Assembly (NCBI GenBank): GCA_019779905.1 | Contig: JABAKE010000008.1 | Span: forward strand, 1-64,000 | Length of the DNA stretch: 64,000 nucleotides | Reading direction: 5' to 3' | DNA from: Modestobacter lapidis | GTDB lineage: Bacteria; Actinomycetota; Actinomycetes; Mycobacteriales; Geodermatophilaceae | In this document: in pieces, positions 8,178 to 17,547 of the stretch | Position numbering within the stretch: the stretch's first letter is position 1 | How the letters are laid out: the number at the start of each line of letters is the position of its first letter | Notes under the pieces: model-generated | What the model saw: only the letters and a program-made list of their open reading frames with translations | Told to the model about the DNA's origin: nothing | Databases searched by the model: none | Made by a program: the position numbers and the translations under genes

Positions 8178-11100
8178 TCAGGTCTTCCCCTCCACCGGCG
8201 CGCGGCCGCCGGTCGGGATCAGACCCGACGGCACACCTGCCCGCAGCCGGTGCTCCTCCACGAACTGCACCAGCGCCTTGCCGCGCGGACGGCGCCCGGG
8301 CTGGATGTCGCAGGTGGCCACCTTGGTCTCCTGGATGTGCACGTTCGGGTCCATCACCACCCCGAACAGGTCGTTCCCGGAGTCGCCGGTGGACAGCCCC
8401 TGCTCACCCCAGTGGTACGGGATGCCGATCTGGTGCACGATCTGCCCGCCCTTGAGCCGCAACGGCCGGATCCGCTCGGTGACCAGCACCTTCGCCTCGA
8501 TCGCGGTACGCGCGCTGACCAGCGTCGCCCAGCCACCGTTCTCCAGCCCGCGCTCCTCGGCCAGCTGCGGGCTGACCTCGACGAAGAACTCCGGCTGCAG
8601 CTCGGACAGGTAGGGCAGCGTGCGGCTCATCCCGCCGGCGGTGTGGTGCTCGGTGAGCCGGTAGGTGGTCATCGCGTAGGGGTAGACGTCGCTGCGCGGC
8701 GGGTTGCCCCGGTTCCACGGAGCCTGGATCTCCTCCCGCCCCGGGTTGGCCTGCTGGCCGTACAGGGCGTTCGCCACCGGCGACTCGGCCGGCTCGTAGT
8801 GCGCCGGCATCGGCCCGTCGGCCAGCCCGGCCGGCACGTAGAGCCAGGCCTTCCCGTCGGCCTGCATGACGAACGGGTCCGTTCCGCCCAGGCCGGCCTC
8901 GGCGACCGCGCCGTCCGGCGGCACGTAGTCGGGCCGCTTGGTCGCCTCGAAGTCGGGGACGTCATGACCGACCCAGCGGCCGGTTCCGTCCTCACCTGCC
9001 TCCTCGTCCCACCAGACGTAGGCCTTGCGCTCGCTCCACGGCTTGCCGTCCGGGTCGGCGGACGCGCGGTTGTACAGCGTGCGGCGGTTGGCCGGCCAGG
9101 CCCAGCCCCACTCGGCGGCCACCCAGTCCTGCTCGCGACCGGGCTTGCGGCGGGCCGACTGGTTGACCTCGTCGGCGTAGACACCGGTGTAGATCCAGCA
9201 GCCGCCGCTGGTGGAGCCGTCGTCCTTCATGTCCAGGTAGCTCGACAGCGCCCTACCGTCCGGGCCGACGCCGTTGATCTCGCGCAGCACCGCCTCGGCG
9301 CTGGGGTCCTCGGTCTCCCCGTGCGTCGGGTAGTCCCAGGTGAGGTCCAGCAGCGGACGGTCCCGCGGGTCGGTGGAGCCGGCCAGCTTCTCCCGGAGCC
9401 GCCGCCCGAGGTGGTAGTAGAACCACAGGTCGCTGCGGCTGTCGGCCGGCGGCTCGACCGCCTTGTGCCGCCACTGCAGCAGCCGCTGGGTCTGGGTGAA
9501 GGTGCCCTCCTTCTCCACGTGCGTGGCCGCGGGCATGAAGAAGACCTCGGTGGCGATGTCCTCGGTGACCAGTTCCCCGGTCTCGATCTCCGGGGCGGTC
9601 TTCCAGAACGTCGCCGACTCGATCATCTGCAGATCGCGGACGACGAGCCACTCCAGGTTGGCCAGGCCGAAGCGCTGCATGCGCCCGTTGGCGCTGCCCA
9701 CCGCCGGGTTCTCGCCCACCAGGAAGTAGCCGGGCACCTTCCCCTGGATCATGTCGGCGACGGTGGTGTACGTGCCGTGGTCGCCGGTCAGCCGGGGCAG
9801 GTAGTCGAAGGCGAAGTCGTTCCCCGGTTGCGCCGCGTCGCCCCACCAGGCCTTGAGCAGGCTGACGGTGTACGAGCGCATGTTGCCCCAGAAGCCGACC
9901 CGGTCGTCGCTGGAGGCGCAGAAGCTGTCCAGGTCGGTGTGCTGCTGGGCGTGGGGCATCGGGATGTAGCCGGGCAGGATGTTGAACAGCGTCGGGATGT
10001 CGGTGGAGCCCTGGATGCTGGCGTGACCGCGCAGCGCCAGGATCCCGCCGCCGGGCCGGCCCATGTTGCCCAGCAGCGCCTGCAGGATCGACGCCGTCCG
10101 GATGTACTGCACGCCCACCGTGTGGTGCGTCCAGCCCACCGAGTAGACCCACGCCGTCGTCCGGTCGCGGTTGCTGTTCGCGGTGACCCACTCGGCGACC
10201 TTGAGGAACACCTCGGGCTCGATGCCGCAGATGTCGGCGACCATCTCCGGGGTGTAGCGGGCGTAGTGCCGCTTGAGCACCTGGAAGACGCAGCGCGGGT
10301 GCTGCAGCGTCTCGTCCCGCTGCGGCTTGCCGTGTATGTCGGCCGAGCCCTGGGCGCCCTGCTGCTGGTCGGCCTCCTTGACGCCCTCGGTCTCGTCGTC
10401 GGATCCGTCGTTCGCGGTGCCGTCGTTCGCGGCGTCGTCGGGCCGGTCGCCCTCGTCGTCGGTGCGGAAGGCCGACCCGCCCGGCAGGCTCGGGGAGCGC
10501 TGACCGGCCGAGGAGGGCACGTTGACGCCCTCGTACTGCCAGCTGGTCTCGTCGTACTGCCCGGTCTCCGGGTCGAAGCCGGAGAACAGGCCGTCGAGAT
10601 CCTCGGTGTCCTGGAAGTCCTCACGCAGGATCGCCGCCGCGTTGGTGTAGGCGACCACGTACTCGCGGAAGTCCAGGTCGTTGTCCAGGACGTACTTGAT
10701 CAGCCCACCGAGGAACGCGATGTCGGTGCCCGCGCGCAGCGGCACGTGCAGGTCGGCCAGCGCGCTGGTCCGGGTGAACCGCGGGTCGATGTGGATGACC
10801 TTCGCGCCCCGCGCCTTGGCCTCCATCACCCACTGGAATCCCACCGGGTGGCACTCGGCCATGTTGGAACCCTCGATGACGATGCAGTCGGAGTTCACCA
10901 GGTCCTGCTGGAAGTTCGTGGCGCCGCCACGACCGAACGAGGTCCCCAGACCGGGGACCGTGGCGGAGTGCTATATGCGGGCCTGGTTCTCGATCTGGAT
11001 CGCGCCCATGGCGCTGTAGAGCTTCTTCATGAGGTAGTTCTCCTCGTTGTCGAGGGTCGCCCCTCCGAGGCTCGCTATCCCCAGCGTGCGGTTGACCTGC

Positions 11101-11531
11101 TTCCCCTCGTGCTCGTCCTGCCAGCCCTTGCGGCGGGCATCGAGCACGCGGTCGGCGATCATGTCCATCGCCGTGTCGAGGTCGAGGTCCTCCCACTCCG
11201 TCCCGTGCGGGCGGCGGTACTTGACCGTGGTGACCCGGGTGGGGCTCGTGACCAGTTGCTTGCTCGCGCTGCCCTTCGGGCACAGCCGGCCACGGCTGAT
11301 CGGGGAGTCGGGGTCGCCCTCGATCTGGACGACCTGCTCGTCCTTCACGAACACCCGCTGCCCGCAGCCGACCGCGCAGTACGGGCAGACCGACTGCACG
11401 ACCCGGTCGGCCGTCGCGGTGCGGCTGACCACCGCCTCGGTCGCCTTGCTGCGGGCCGCCTTGCCGCGACCGAGCGGATCGTCCCCAGTGAGCTGCCGGA
11501 ACACCGGCCACGCATCCAGCCACGTCTTCAC
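8178..11531 (-). CDS. fdhA: Formate dehydrogenase catalytic subunit, selenocysteine at an in-frame UAG
   Basis: The gene reads as 1117 residues if the TAG at 10973-10971 is decoded. The first part (11531 to the TAG) ends GAIQIENQARI. After the TAG the frame continues HSATVPGLGTSFGRGG, exactly the sequence that follows the active-site selenocysteine or cysteine in formate dehydrogenases, so the TAG is residue 187. The N-terminal cluster motif is CPYCAVGCG...LCPKG. The rest spans the bis-MGD molybdopterin domains, with an Asp-rich insertion at ~350-400. A SECIS-like hairpin follows the TAG. No twin-arginine signal is visible. UAG-decoding tRNA-Sec is reported for Geodermatophilus and Blastococcus. 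The GTG at 11531 lacks a strong ribosome site and is a best guess. A pseudogene is the less likely alternative. Confidence 0.9.
10924..10966 (-). promoter_or_regulatory. SECIS-like element in fdhA mRNA
   Basis: Four bases after the UAG the message forms an outer stem CCGCCACG/CGTGGCGG (10966-10959 with 10931-10924). An apical stem GGTCCCC/GGGGACC (10959-10953 with 10947-10941) is closed by the loop GGUCU; the base at 10959 can pair in either stem. The loop starts 18 bases after the UAG, within the usual bacterial range. GGUCU is the apical loop of the E. coli fdhF SECIS, where SelB binds. Confidence 0.8.
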
Positions 11532-11596
11532 AGCGGAGAGCTTGCCACCCGATGGTGCGCGCCGCGCGTCCGGCGGTACGCGGGGCGTTGCGGCGC

Positions 11597-11806
11597 TCAG
11601 CCGGCCGGCCGCCGGGCCAGGACGGCGAGGGCCAGCAGCGCCACCAGCCAGCCGGCGAGCACGAACAGGTCGCCCTCGTGCAGACCGTGGTTCGCGGTCA
11701 CCTGCACCAGCACCGGGCCGTCGTTGAGGTAGCGCCCGGTGATCAGCAGGAACGCGAAGGCGGTGAGCACGCCGGCGGGGACGAGGGCACACAGCCGGCG
11801 CAGCAC
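11597..11806 (-). CDS. Small two-helix membrane protein upstream of fdhA
   Basis: This 69-aa protein is not recognised by family. It has two clear hydrophobic segments (VPAGVLTAFAFLLITG and FVLAGWLVALLALAVLA) joined by a short loop containing GLHEGD. It is on the same strand and 65 bases upstream of fdhA, so it may be the first gene of the formate dehydrogenase transcript. The GTG start at 11806 is a judgement, since the frame is open further upstream. Confidence 0.5.
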   Translation of the reverse strand: MLRRLCALVPAGVLTAFAFLLITGRYLNDGPVLVQVTANHGLHEGDLFVLAGWLVALLALAVLARRPAG

Positions 11807-11893
11807 GCGCGAACGGTAACCGCGGCCGGCCGGCCCGGCCCGGGAACGCCGTCCGGCGTCATCAGTCCGGGGGGCTGGCGGTACTGAGTAGCG

Positions 11894-12151
11894 TTGATCC
11901 CGAGGAACAGGAGGCTCGCCATCGCCATCGAGGCCGGACGCTGCGCACACGACCATCTCGGCTGCACCTGCGGGGGCGACGAGGCCACCCACTCCGAACG
12001 TTCCCAGGAGATCGGCGACGCCCGCTCCCCGGAGCTGGTCGAATGCCCCGAGTGCGGCGAGCCCAGCAACCCGCTGCCCATCGTCAACTGGGGGCACTGC
12101 CGCGTCTGCCGGACGGCGGACTCCCGGGCGAAGAGCCCGCTGCGCTGGTGA
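11894..12151 (+). CDS. Small zinc-ribbon hypothetical protein
   Basis: The protein is up to 85 aa. Its C-terminal half has a zinc-ribbon pattern (ECPECGEPSN, then HCRVCRTA), and an extra CAHDHLGCTC lies near the N terminus. The given start is a TTG without a ribosome site. A strong AGGAGG at 11909-11914 instead points six bases on to an in-frame ATC at 11921, so the true start may be non-standard. It diverges from the formate dehydrogenase operon. Function is unknown. Confidence 0.5.
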   Translation: MIPRNRRLAIAIEAGRCAHDHLGCTCGGDEATHSERSQEIGDARSPELVECPECGEPSNPLPIVNWGHCRVCRTADSRAKSPLRW

Positions 12152-12250
12152 CCCGGCCGGCACACCTCCGACGACGGGCCCCCTCCCCCTTCGGGTGACC
12201 CGGGGCACGCCCCGGTCCAGAGCGCTGCGGAGCCGCCCGACAACTGCAGG

Positions 12251-14911
12251 GTGACCACCGGAACCCCCGCCACCCCGGCGCCTGCCGGCGGCCCCGGCGC
12301 CGGCCCGAGCCGCTCCGTGGGCCGCCCCCTGGCGCTGGCCGGGCTGGCCGCCGCCGTCACCACGGGGGCCGGCCTCGTCCCCGGCCAGCTCGGGGTCGGC
12401 CTCGCCGTCACGCTGAACTTCGCCGCGGTCGTCGTGGTGACCCTGCTCCTCGCCCGTGCAGCCGGGCGCTCCGCCCACCCGGCGGGCTGGCGCTGGTTCA
12501 CCGCCTTCGTCGCGGTCGGTGCGATCGGTGCCGCCCTGGCGGCGTCCGTCCTGCCGTGGGGGCAGAACGCGCTGGGCAGCATCCCCGGCCAGCTGCTCGC
12601 CGTCGTCGCGATCCTGCACCTGCTCGACCGCGACGCCGTGCGCTGCGCCCGGGCGCAGCTGGCCGCCCTGCTGGGGCTCTTCGTCCTCGCCGACGTGCTC
12701 AGCGTCTACGCGCTCTACCGCCTCACCGTCCACGGCCGCGGCCTGCTGACCGCGTCGGAGACGGTCGCCCTGTTCGCCCTGCTCTGCAGCATCGCGATCG
12801 CCACCGGCGTCGCGCTGGTGATGGTCTCGGTCAGCCGGCCGCACGAGCGGCTCGTCGCCGGCCTGGTGCTCGCCTCGCAGATCGCCAACACGCTGGCCGG
12901 CGCCTTCTCCTCGATCACCACCGGACCGGGGCTGCTGCAGGCGCTGGCCTGCGGGTGCAGCGTGCTCGGCATGGCCCTGCTGCCGGTCGCCTGCGGGCTG
13001 GACCGCCCCGCGCCGACCGCCGCCCAGGCGTCCGCCGTCCGGGGCGGCTCCGTCGTCGGCGCGCTGCTGCCCCACATCACCGCCGTGGTCGGCGGGTCGC
13101 TGCTGCTGCTCAGCGTGCAGGTCACCGGCCGGCTCACCGGCTTCGGGAGCCTGCTGGGCTTCCTCGGGCTGAGCGCCCTGCTGGCCCACCAGTCGGCGTC
13201 CTGGCGCACCCAGCGACGGCTGACCGCCGACCTGCAGCGCAGCGAGGCCTACTTCCGCACCCTGGTGCGGGGCAGCGTCGACCCGATCGTCATCCTCGAC
13301 GAGGGCCTGACGTTGCGCTGGAGCTCGCCGTCGATCACCGACCTGCTCGGCCTGGACCCCGCCCGCACGGTCGGCCTGACGCTCACCGACGTCCTGCACC
13401 CCGACGACGTCCCCGGGCTGCTCGCCGGGCTGGACGCCGTGGCGGTGCCCGGCGACCCGGAGACCAAGATCCGCACCGCGCGGGTGCGGCACGTCGACGG
13501 CCACTGGCGGATGATCCAGGCCCGGGTCCACGATCTGCGCCGCGATCCCGACGTCGGCGCTCTGGTGCTGTACTGCCGCGACGCCGGCGCGGCCACCCCG
13601 TCGCCGGTCTCCGACGCCGACCTGGCCGCCTTCAGCACCGTCGACCCCGCCACCGGGCTGCCCAACGGCGCCGCGCTGAGCCTGCGGCTGGCCGCGTCGC
13701 TGCGCGCCCCGGCGACCGGCTCGACCGCCCTGGTCGTCCTCGGCGTCGACGGGCTGCCCGACACCGACGCCGGCGAGGTGCTGCGCGAGCTCACCGCCCG
13801 GGTGTCCCGGGTGCTGCGGAGCGACGACTGGCCGGCCCGGATCGCGGTCAGCGAGTTCGCCGTCCTGGTCAACGGCACCGTCGCCGACGCCGAGATCGTG
13901 GCCGCCCGGCTGGTCGGCGCCGTCGAGCCGGTCGCCACCCGCGCCGGCACGGTGCGCCTGACCGCCGCCGCCGGCGTCACCCCGCTCTCCGCCGACGTCG
14001 ACGCCGGCGAGGCGCTGCGCCGCGGCCACCTGGCGCTGCGCAGCGCCTGGGCCGCCGGCCCCGGCCGGGTCCACCGGCACGACGACGCCCTGCGCATCAC
14101 CCAGGACCGGCAGGACGCGCTGCGCACCGACCTGGCCCGCGCGCTGGAGGGCGACCAGCTGCACCTCGTCTACCAGCCGGTGGTCGACCTGGCCCTGCAC
14201 CGCACCGTCTCGGTGGAGGCCCTGCTGCGCTGGCGCCACCCCGTCTACGGCGACGTCTCCCCCGCGGAGTTCATCCCGCTGGCCGAGGAGTCGCCGCTGA
14301 TCACCGAGCTGGGCCGCTGGGTGCTGGCCACCGCCGCCACCACCATCGCCGCCCTGCCCCACCCCGACCTGGGGGTGGCGGTCAACGTCTCCGCGCGGCA
14401 CGTGCGCAGCGGCGAACTGGTCGGCCACGTCCTGGCCGCGCTGGAGGCCAGCGGGCTACCGGCCTGCCGGCTGGTGCTGGAGATCACCGAATCGGTGCTG
14501 CTCGACGACGGGCACGTCACCGCCGACCTGGCCACCCTGCGCCGGATCGGCGTCCGGATCGCCGTCGACGACTTCGGCACCGGCTGGTCGTCGCTGGCCT
14601 ACCTGGTCGGCCTGCCCATCGACATGCTGAAGATGGACCGGCAGTTCCTCGCCCACGTCGAGACCGACCCGCAGCGCCGGGCGCTGTGCAGCTCCGTGCT
14701 GCACCTGGGCAGCAGCCTGGGGCTGTCGGTGGTCGTGGAGGGTGTGGAGACCCCCGCGGAGCTGCGGCTGCTGCGCGACATGGGGCACCGGTTCATCCAG
14801 GGCTTCCTGCTGGCCCGGCCGGTCGACGCGGGCGCCCTCGCCCGCGAACTGCCCGGCGACACCTGCGCAGCGCCCGCGGCCGCGCACCAGCACCCCGGCG
14901 GTGCCGCGTGA
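12251..14911 (+). CDS. Membrane PAS-GGDEF(degenerate)-EAL c-di-GMP phosphodiesterase
   Basis: This 886-aa protein has about eight N-terminal membrane helices (to ~residue 320), a PAS domain from ~330, a GGDEF-type domain from ~455 and an EAL domain from ~630. The GGDEF signature is lost (AVSEFAVLV), so no cyclase activity is expected. The EAL domain keeps every catalytic position I can check: YQP, VEALLRW, VNVSARH, EITES, DDFGTG, LKMDR, VVEGVET and QGF. It should therefore cleave c-di-GMP at the membrane in response to a signal sensed by the helices or PAS. Its stop overlaps the next GTG by four bases. Confidence 0.88.
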   Translation: MTTGTPATPAPAGGPGAGPSRSVGRPLALAGLAAAVTTGAGLVPGQLGVGLAVTLNFAAVVVVTLLLARAAGRSAHPAGWRWFTAFVAVGAIGAALAASVLPWGQNALGSIPGQLLAVVAILHLLDRDAVRCARAQLAALLGLFVLADVLSVYALYRLTVHGRGLLTASETVALFALLCSIAIATGVALVMVSVSRPHERLVAGLVLASQIANTLAGAFSSITTGPGLLQALACGCSVLGMALLPVACGLDRPAPTAAQASAVRGGSVVGALLPHITAVVGGSLLLLSVQVTGRLTGFGSLLGFLGLSALLAHQSASWRTQRRLTADLQRSEAYFRTLVRGSVDPIVILDEGLTLRWSSPSITDLLGLDPARTVGLTLTDVLHPDDVPGLLAGLDAVAVPGDPETKIRTARVRHVDGHWRMIQARVHDLRRDPDVGALVLYCRDAGAATPSPVSDADLAAFSTVDPATGLPNGAALSLRLAASLRAPATGSTALVVLGVDGLPDTDAGEVLRELTARVSRVLRSDDWPARIAVSEFAVLVNGTVADAEIVAARLVGAVEPVATRAGTVRLTAAAGVTPLSADVDAGEALRRGHLALRSAWAAGPGRVHRHDDALRITQDRQDALRTDLARALEGDQLHLVYQPVVDLALHRTVSVEALLRWRHPVYGDVSPAEFIPLAEESPLITELGRWVLATAATTIAALPHPDLGVAVNVSARHVRSGELVGHVLAALEASGLPACRLVLEITESVLLDDGHVTADLATLRRIGVRIAVDDFGTGWSSLAYLVGLPIDMLKMDRQFLAHVETDPQRRALCSSVLHLGSSLGLSVVVEGVETPAELRLLRDMGHRFIQGFLLARPVDAGALARELPGDTCAAPAAAHQHPGGAA

Positions 14912-17505
14912 CCGCCACCCAGCGGATCGCCCGGGAGCACCTGCTGGTCGTGGCCGCCGCGCTGGCCGGGATCGCGGTCACGCTGCCGTTCAGCCCGGGC
15001 GACCAGACCCCGCAGTGGGACAACCTCGTGCTCGCCGCCGTGTCCGCGTGGGCCACCGAGCGCGTCGTCCGGCTCACCCGGGCGATGACGCCGGCCGCCC
15101 GCCGGCCGTGGACGGCGATCATCGTCAGCGGGCTGCTGTTCACCGCGGCCAGCCTGCTGACCGGGCTCGGGGTGGGCGGTGTCTTCGCCCGCTCCAGCCT
15201 CGGCGACGTGCTGCTGATCCTGGCGGTGGTCGGCCCGATCATCTGCGCCGGCCTGCTCGCCGGGCGGGGCAGCGGCACCCGCTGGCCGGTGCTGGCCCTC
15301 GACGGCGTCCTGGTCGTGGTCGCGCTGGTGGTGGTGGCCGACGTGCTGCTGCTACACCCCGCGCTGCGGCCCGGAGCGATCGACCCCGGCCTGTTCCTGC
15401 TCGTCCTCGGCTACGCCATCTACCCCGCCATCGCGCTCGGGCTGGTCGGCGCGCTGTGCACGGTGACCAGCCGGGCGGTGCGCCGGTCGGCGACCGCGAT
15501 CATCGGGATGACCGCGTTCCAGGGGCTGGCCGCCGCGATGCTCGCGGTGCTGGTCGTCGAGCGCGGCACCGTGTGGGTCGGCATCGCCGACGTGGCCAGC
15601 GTGCTGGCGCTGAGCACCGCGGTGCTCGCCGTCCAGCTCGCCCCGGCCGACGTCCCCGACCCGTCGTCGCCGGCCGGCCGGCCGGCGCCCACCGCCGCCG
15701 GCCTGCTCGTCACCTGCGGTGCGCTGTTCGGCGTGCCGGTCACCCTGGTCGCCGCGCTGCTGCTGGGCCTGACCATCCCCCCGGGGGCGATCGCGCTGTC
15801 CGCCGCGCTGATCGCGCTGCTGCTGATCCGCCTGGTGGTGCGCATCCGCGACAGCGGGCGCATGTCGGAGGACCTGCTCCGCAGCGAGGCCGACTTCCGC
15901 GGCCTGGTCGAGGCCAGCTCCGACGGTGTCGCGATCGTCGACGGCGGGTTCCGGCTGGAGTTCACCTCCCCGGCGGCCCGCACCCTGCTGGGCCTCACCC
16001 CCGAGCTCGGCCCCCACCCGGTGCTGCTGGACCTGCTGCACGCCGACGACCGGGCCCGCGCCCGCGCCGAGCTGACCGGCGTCGTCGGCGACGTGGCCCC
16101 CGCGGTGCTGCTGCGCGTGCGGCCGGCCGGCAGCGACCCCCGCGACCTCGAGGTGACCCACCACGAGCGCCCCGGCAGCGGTCGCCGGGTGCTGCACCTG
16201 CGCGACGTGACCACCCGGCGCCGTCGCGAGCGCGAGCTCGAGCGGATGGCCTTCTCCGACCACCTCACCCGGCTGCCCAACCGCGCCATGCTCTTCCAGG
16301 AGCTCGCCGAGCTCGGCCCGGCCGACGGCGACCGCAGCCTGCTGGTGCTCGACCTCGACGGGTTCAAGGCGGTCAACGACTCCGCCGGCCACGAGGCCGG
16401 TGACCTGCTGCTGGTCGAGGTCGCCCGCCGGCTGCAGGGCCTCATGCGCAGCGAGGACCTGGTCGCCCGGCTCGGCGGCGACGAGTTCGCCGTCCTCCTG
16501 GTCGGCGGGGAGCAGGCCGCCGTGGAGGCCGCCCAGCGCATCGTCGAGGTGCTCGCCCAGCCCTACCGGGTCGGCGACCGGACCTTCTCCGTCGGGGCCA
16601 GCGTCGGCCTGTCCCGGGTCCGCCCCGGCGGCGGGCAGCTGGCCTTCCGCGAGGCCGACACCGCGCTGCGGTCGGCCAAGCAGGCCGGCAAGGGCTGCTG
16701 GCGGGTGCACTCCAGCGACCGGCTGGCCCTCGCCGCCGCCACCAGCGACGTCGCGGTGGCGCTCGCGGACGGCGACGTCGAGCTGCGGTACGACCTCGTC
16801 GTCAACGGCGACACCGGCGTCTACGTCGCCGCCGGCGCCACCCCCGTCTGGGTCCATCCCGAGCTGGGCCCGCTGCCCGCCGCCGAGCTGTACGCCGCCG
16901 CCGAACGGCAGGGCCACACCGGCCTGCTGCAGCAGTGGGTGCTCACGCAGAGCTGCGCCGAGGTCGCCGCGATCAGCGACCGGCTGCTGCTGTGCGTCGA
17001 CCTGCCCGCTGGGTACGTGCACGCCGATGACCTGACCGGGGACGTGACCGCGGCGCTCGCCGGGGCCGGGCTGGCCCCCGACCGGCTCACCCTGACCTTC
17101 ACCGAGGAGGCGCTGCAGACCGCGTCGGCCGCGCTCATCCCCGCGCTGCACACCGTGCACGAGACAGGCGTGCAGCTGGCCCTCAGCGACTACGGGATGG
17201 GCGCCACGCTGTGGGCTCACCTGGCCCGGCTGCCGCTGGACGTCGTCATGGTCGACGTCCGCGACCTGGCCCCGGCCGGGCAGACCGAGCGCGCGCTGAA
17301 GGTGCTCACCGGCATCTACAACAGCACCAGCACCTTCGACGTCCGCACCGTCGTCACCGCGGTCGCCACCACCGAGATGTTCGCCGCCATCCACGCCCAG
17401 GGACTCGTCGCCATCGGCGGCCCGGTGCTGCCCACCGGGCTCTCCGCCGGCGCGCTGGACGGCCTGCTGCGCCACACCCCGGTCGCCGCCGTCGCGGTGT
17501 CCTGA
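14908..17505 (+). CDS. Membrane PAS-GGDEF-EAL(degenerate) diguanylate cyclase
   Basis: This 865-aa partner of the preceding gene has the same build: membrane helices to ~315, PAS from ~324, GGDEF domain from ~449 and an EAL-like domain from ~611. Here the cyclase site is intact (ARLGGDEFAVLL at ~520), with a product-inhibition I-site RSED five residues before it. The EAL part is decayed: the EAL motif reads AGATP, the catalytic Asn and Lys are missing, and DDFG has become SDYG. It should make c-di-GMP. The GTG start overlaps the upstream stop (GTGA), so the two enzymes are probably made in step. Confidence 0.88.
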   Translation: MTATQRIAREHLLVVAAALAGIAVTLPFSPGDQTPQWDNLVLAAVSAWATERVVRLTRAMTPAARRPWTAIIVSGLLFTAASLLTGLGVGGVFARSSLGDVLLILAVVGPIICAGLLAGRGSGTRWPVLALDGVLVVVALVVVADVLLLHPALRPGAIDPGLFLLVLGYAIYPAIALGLVGALCTVTSRAVRRSATAIIGMTAFQGLAAAMLAVLVVERGTVWVGIADVASVLALSTAVLAVQLAPADVPDPSSPAGRPAPTAAGLLVTCGALFGVPVTLVAALLLGLTIPPGAIALSAALIALLLIRLVVRIRDSGRMSEDLLRSEADFRGLVEASSDGVAIVDGGFRLEFTSPAARTLLGLTPELGPHPVLLDLLHADDRARARAELTGVVGDVAPAVLLRVRPAGSDPRDLEVTHHERPGSGRRVLHLRDVTTRRRRERELERMAFSDHLTRLPNRAMLFQELAELGPADGDRSLLVLDLDGFKAVNDSAGHEAGDLLLVEVARRLQGLMRSEDLVARLGGDEFAVLLVGGEQAAVEAAQRIVEVLAQPYRVGDRTFSVGASVGLSRVRPGGGQLAFREADTALRSAKQAGKGCWRVHSSDRLALAAATSDVAVALADGDVELRYDLVVNGDTGVYVAAGATPVWVHPELGPLPAAELYAAAERQGHTGLLQQWVLTQSCAEVAAISDRLLLCVDLPAGYVHADDLTGDVTAALAGAGLAPDRLTLTFTEEALQTASAALIPALHTVHETGVQLALSDYGMGATLWAHLARLPLDVVMVDVRDLAPAGQTERALKVLTGIYNSTSTFDVRTVVTAVATTEMFAAIHAQGLVAIGGPVLPTGLSAGALDGLLRHTPVAAVAVS

Positions 17506-17547
17506 AAGGCGCTGTTCCGCGCCATGATCAGCGCCGATACTGGCCGG

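Noticed and set aside
8178-11531. Two separate genes or a pseudogene in place of one fdhA
   Set aside because: The TAG is the only interruption, falls exactly at the Sec/Cys site, the frame is unchanged on both sides, and a SECIS-like hairpin follows; a random nonsense mutation would not give all of these.
8094-11732. A ~1200-residue open frame on the plus strand opposite fdhA, and similar 900-1200-residue open frames at 11597-14428, 15352-18219 and 35099-38701
   Set aside because: They lie opposite well-recognised genes, have Arg/Gly/His-skewed composition and no recognisable domain; long antisense frames are expected at this GC content.
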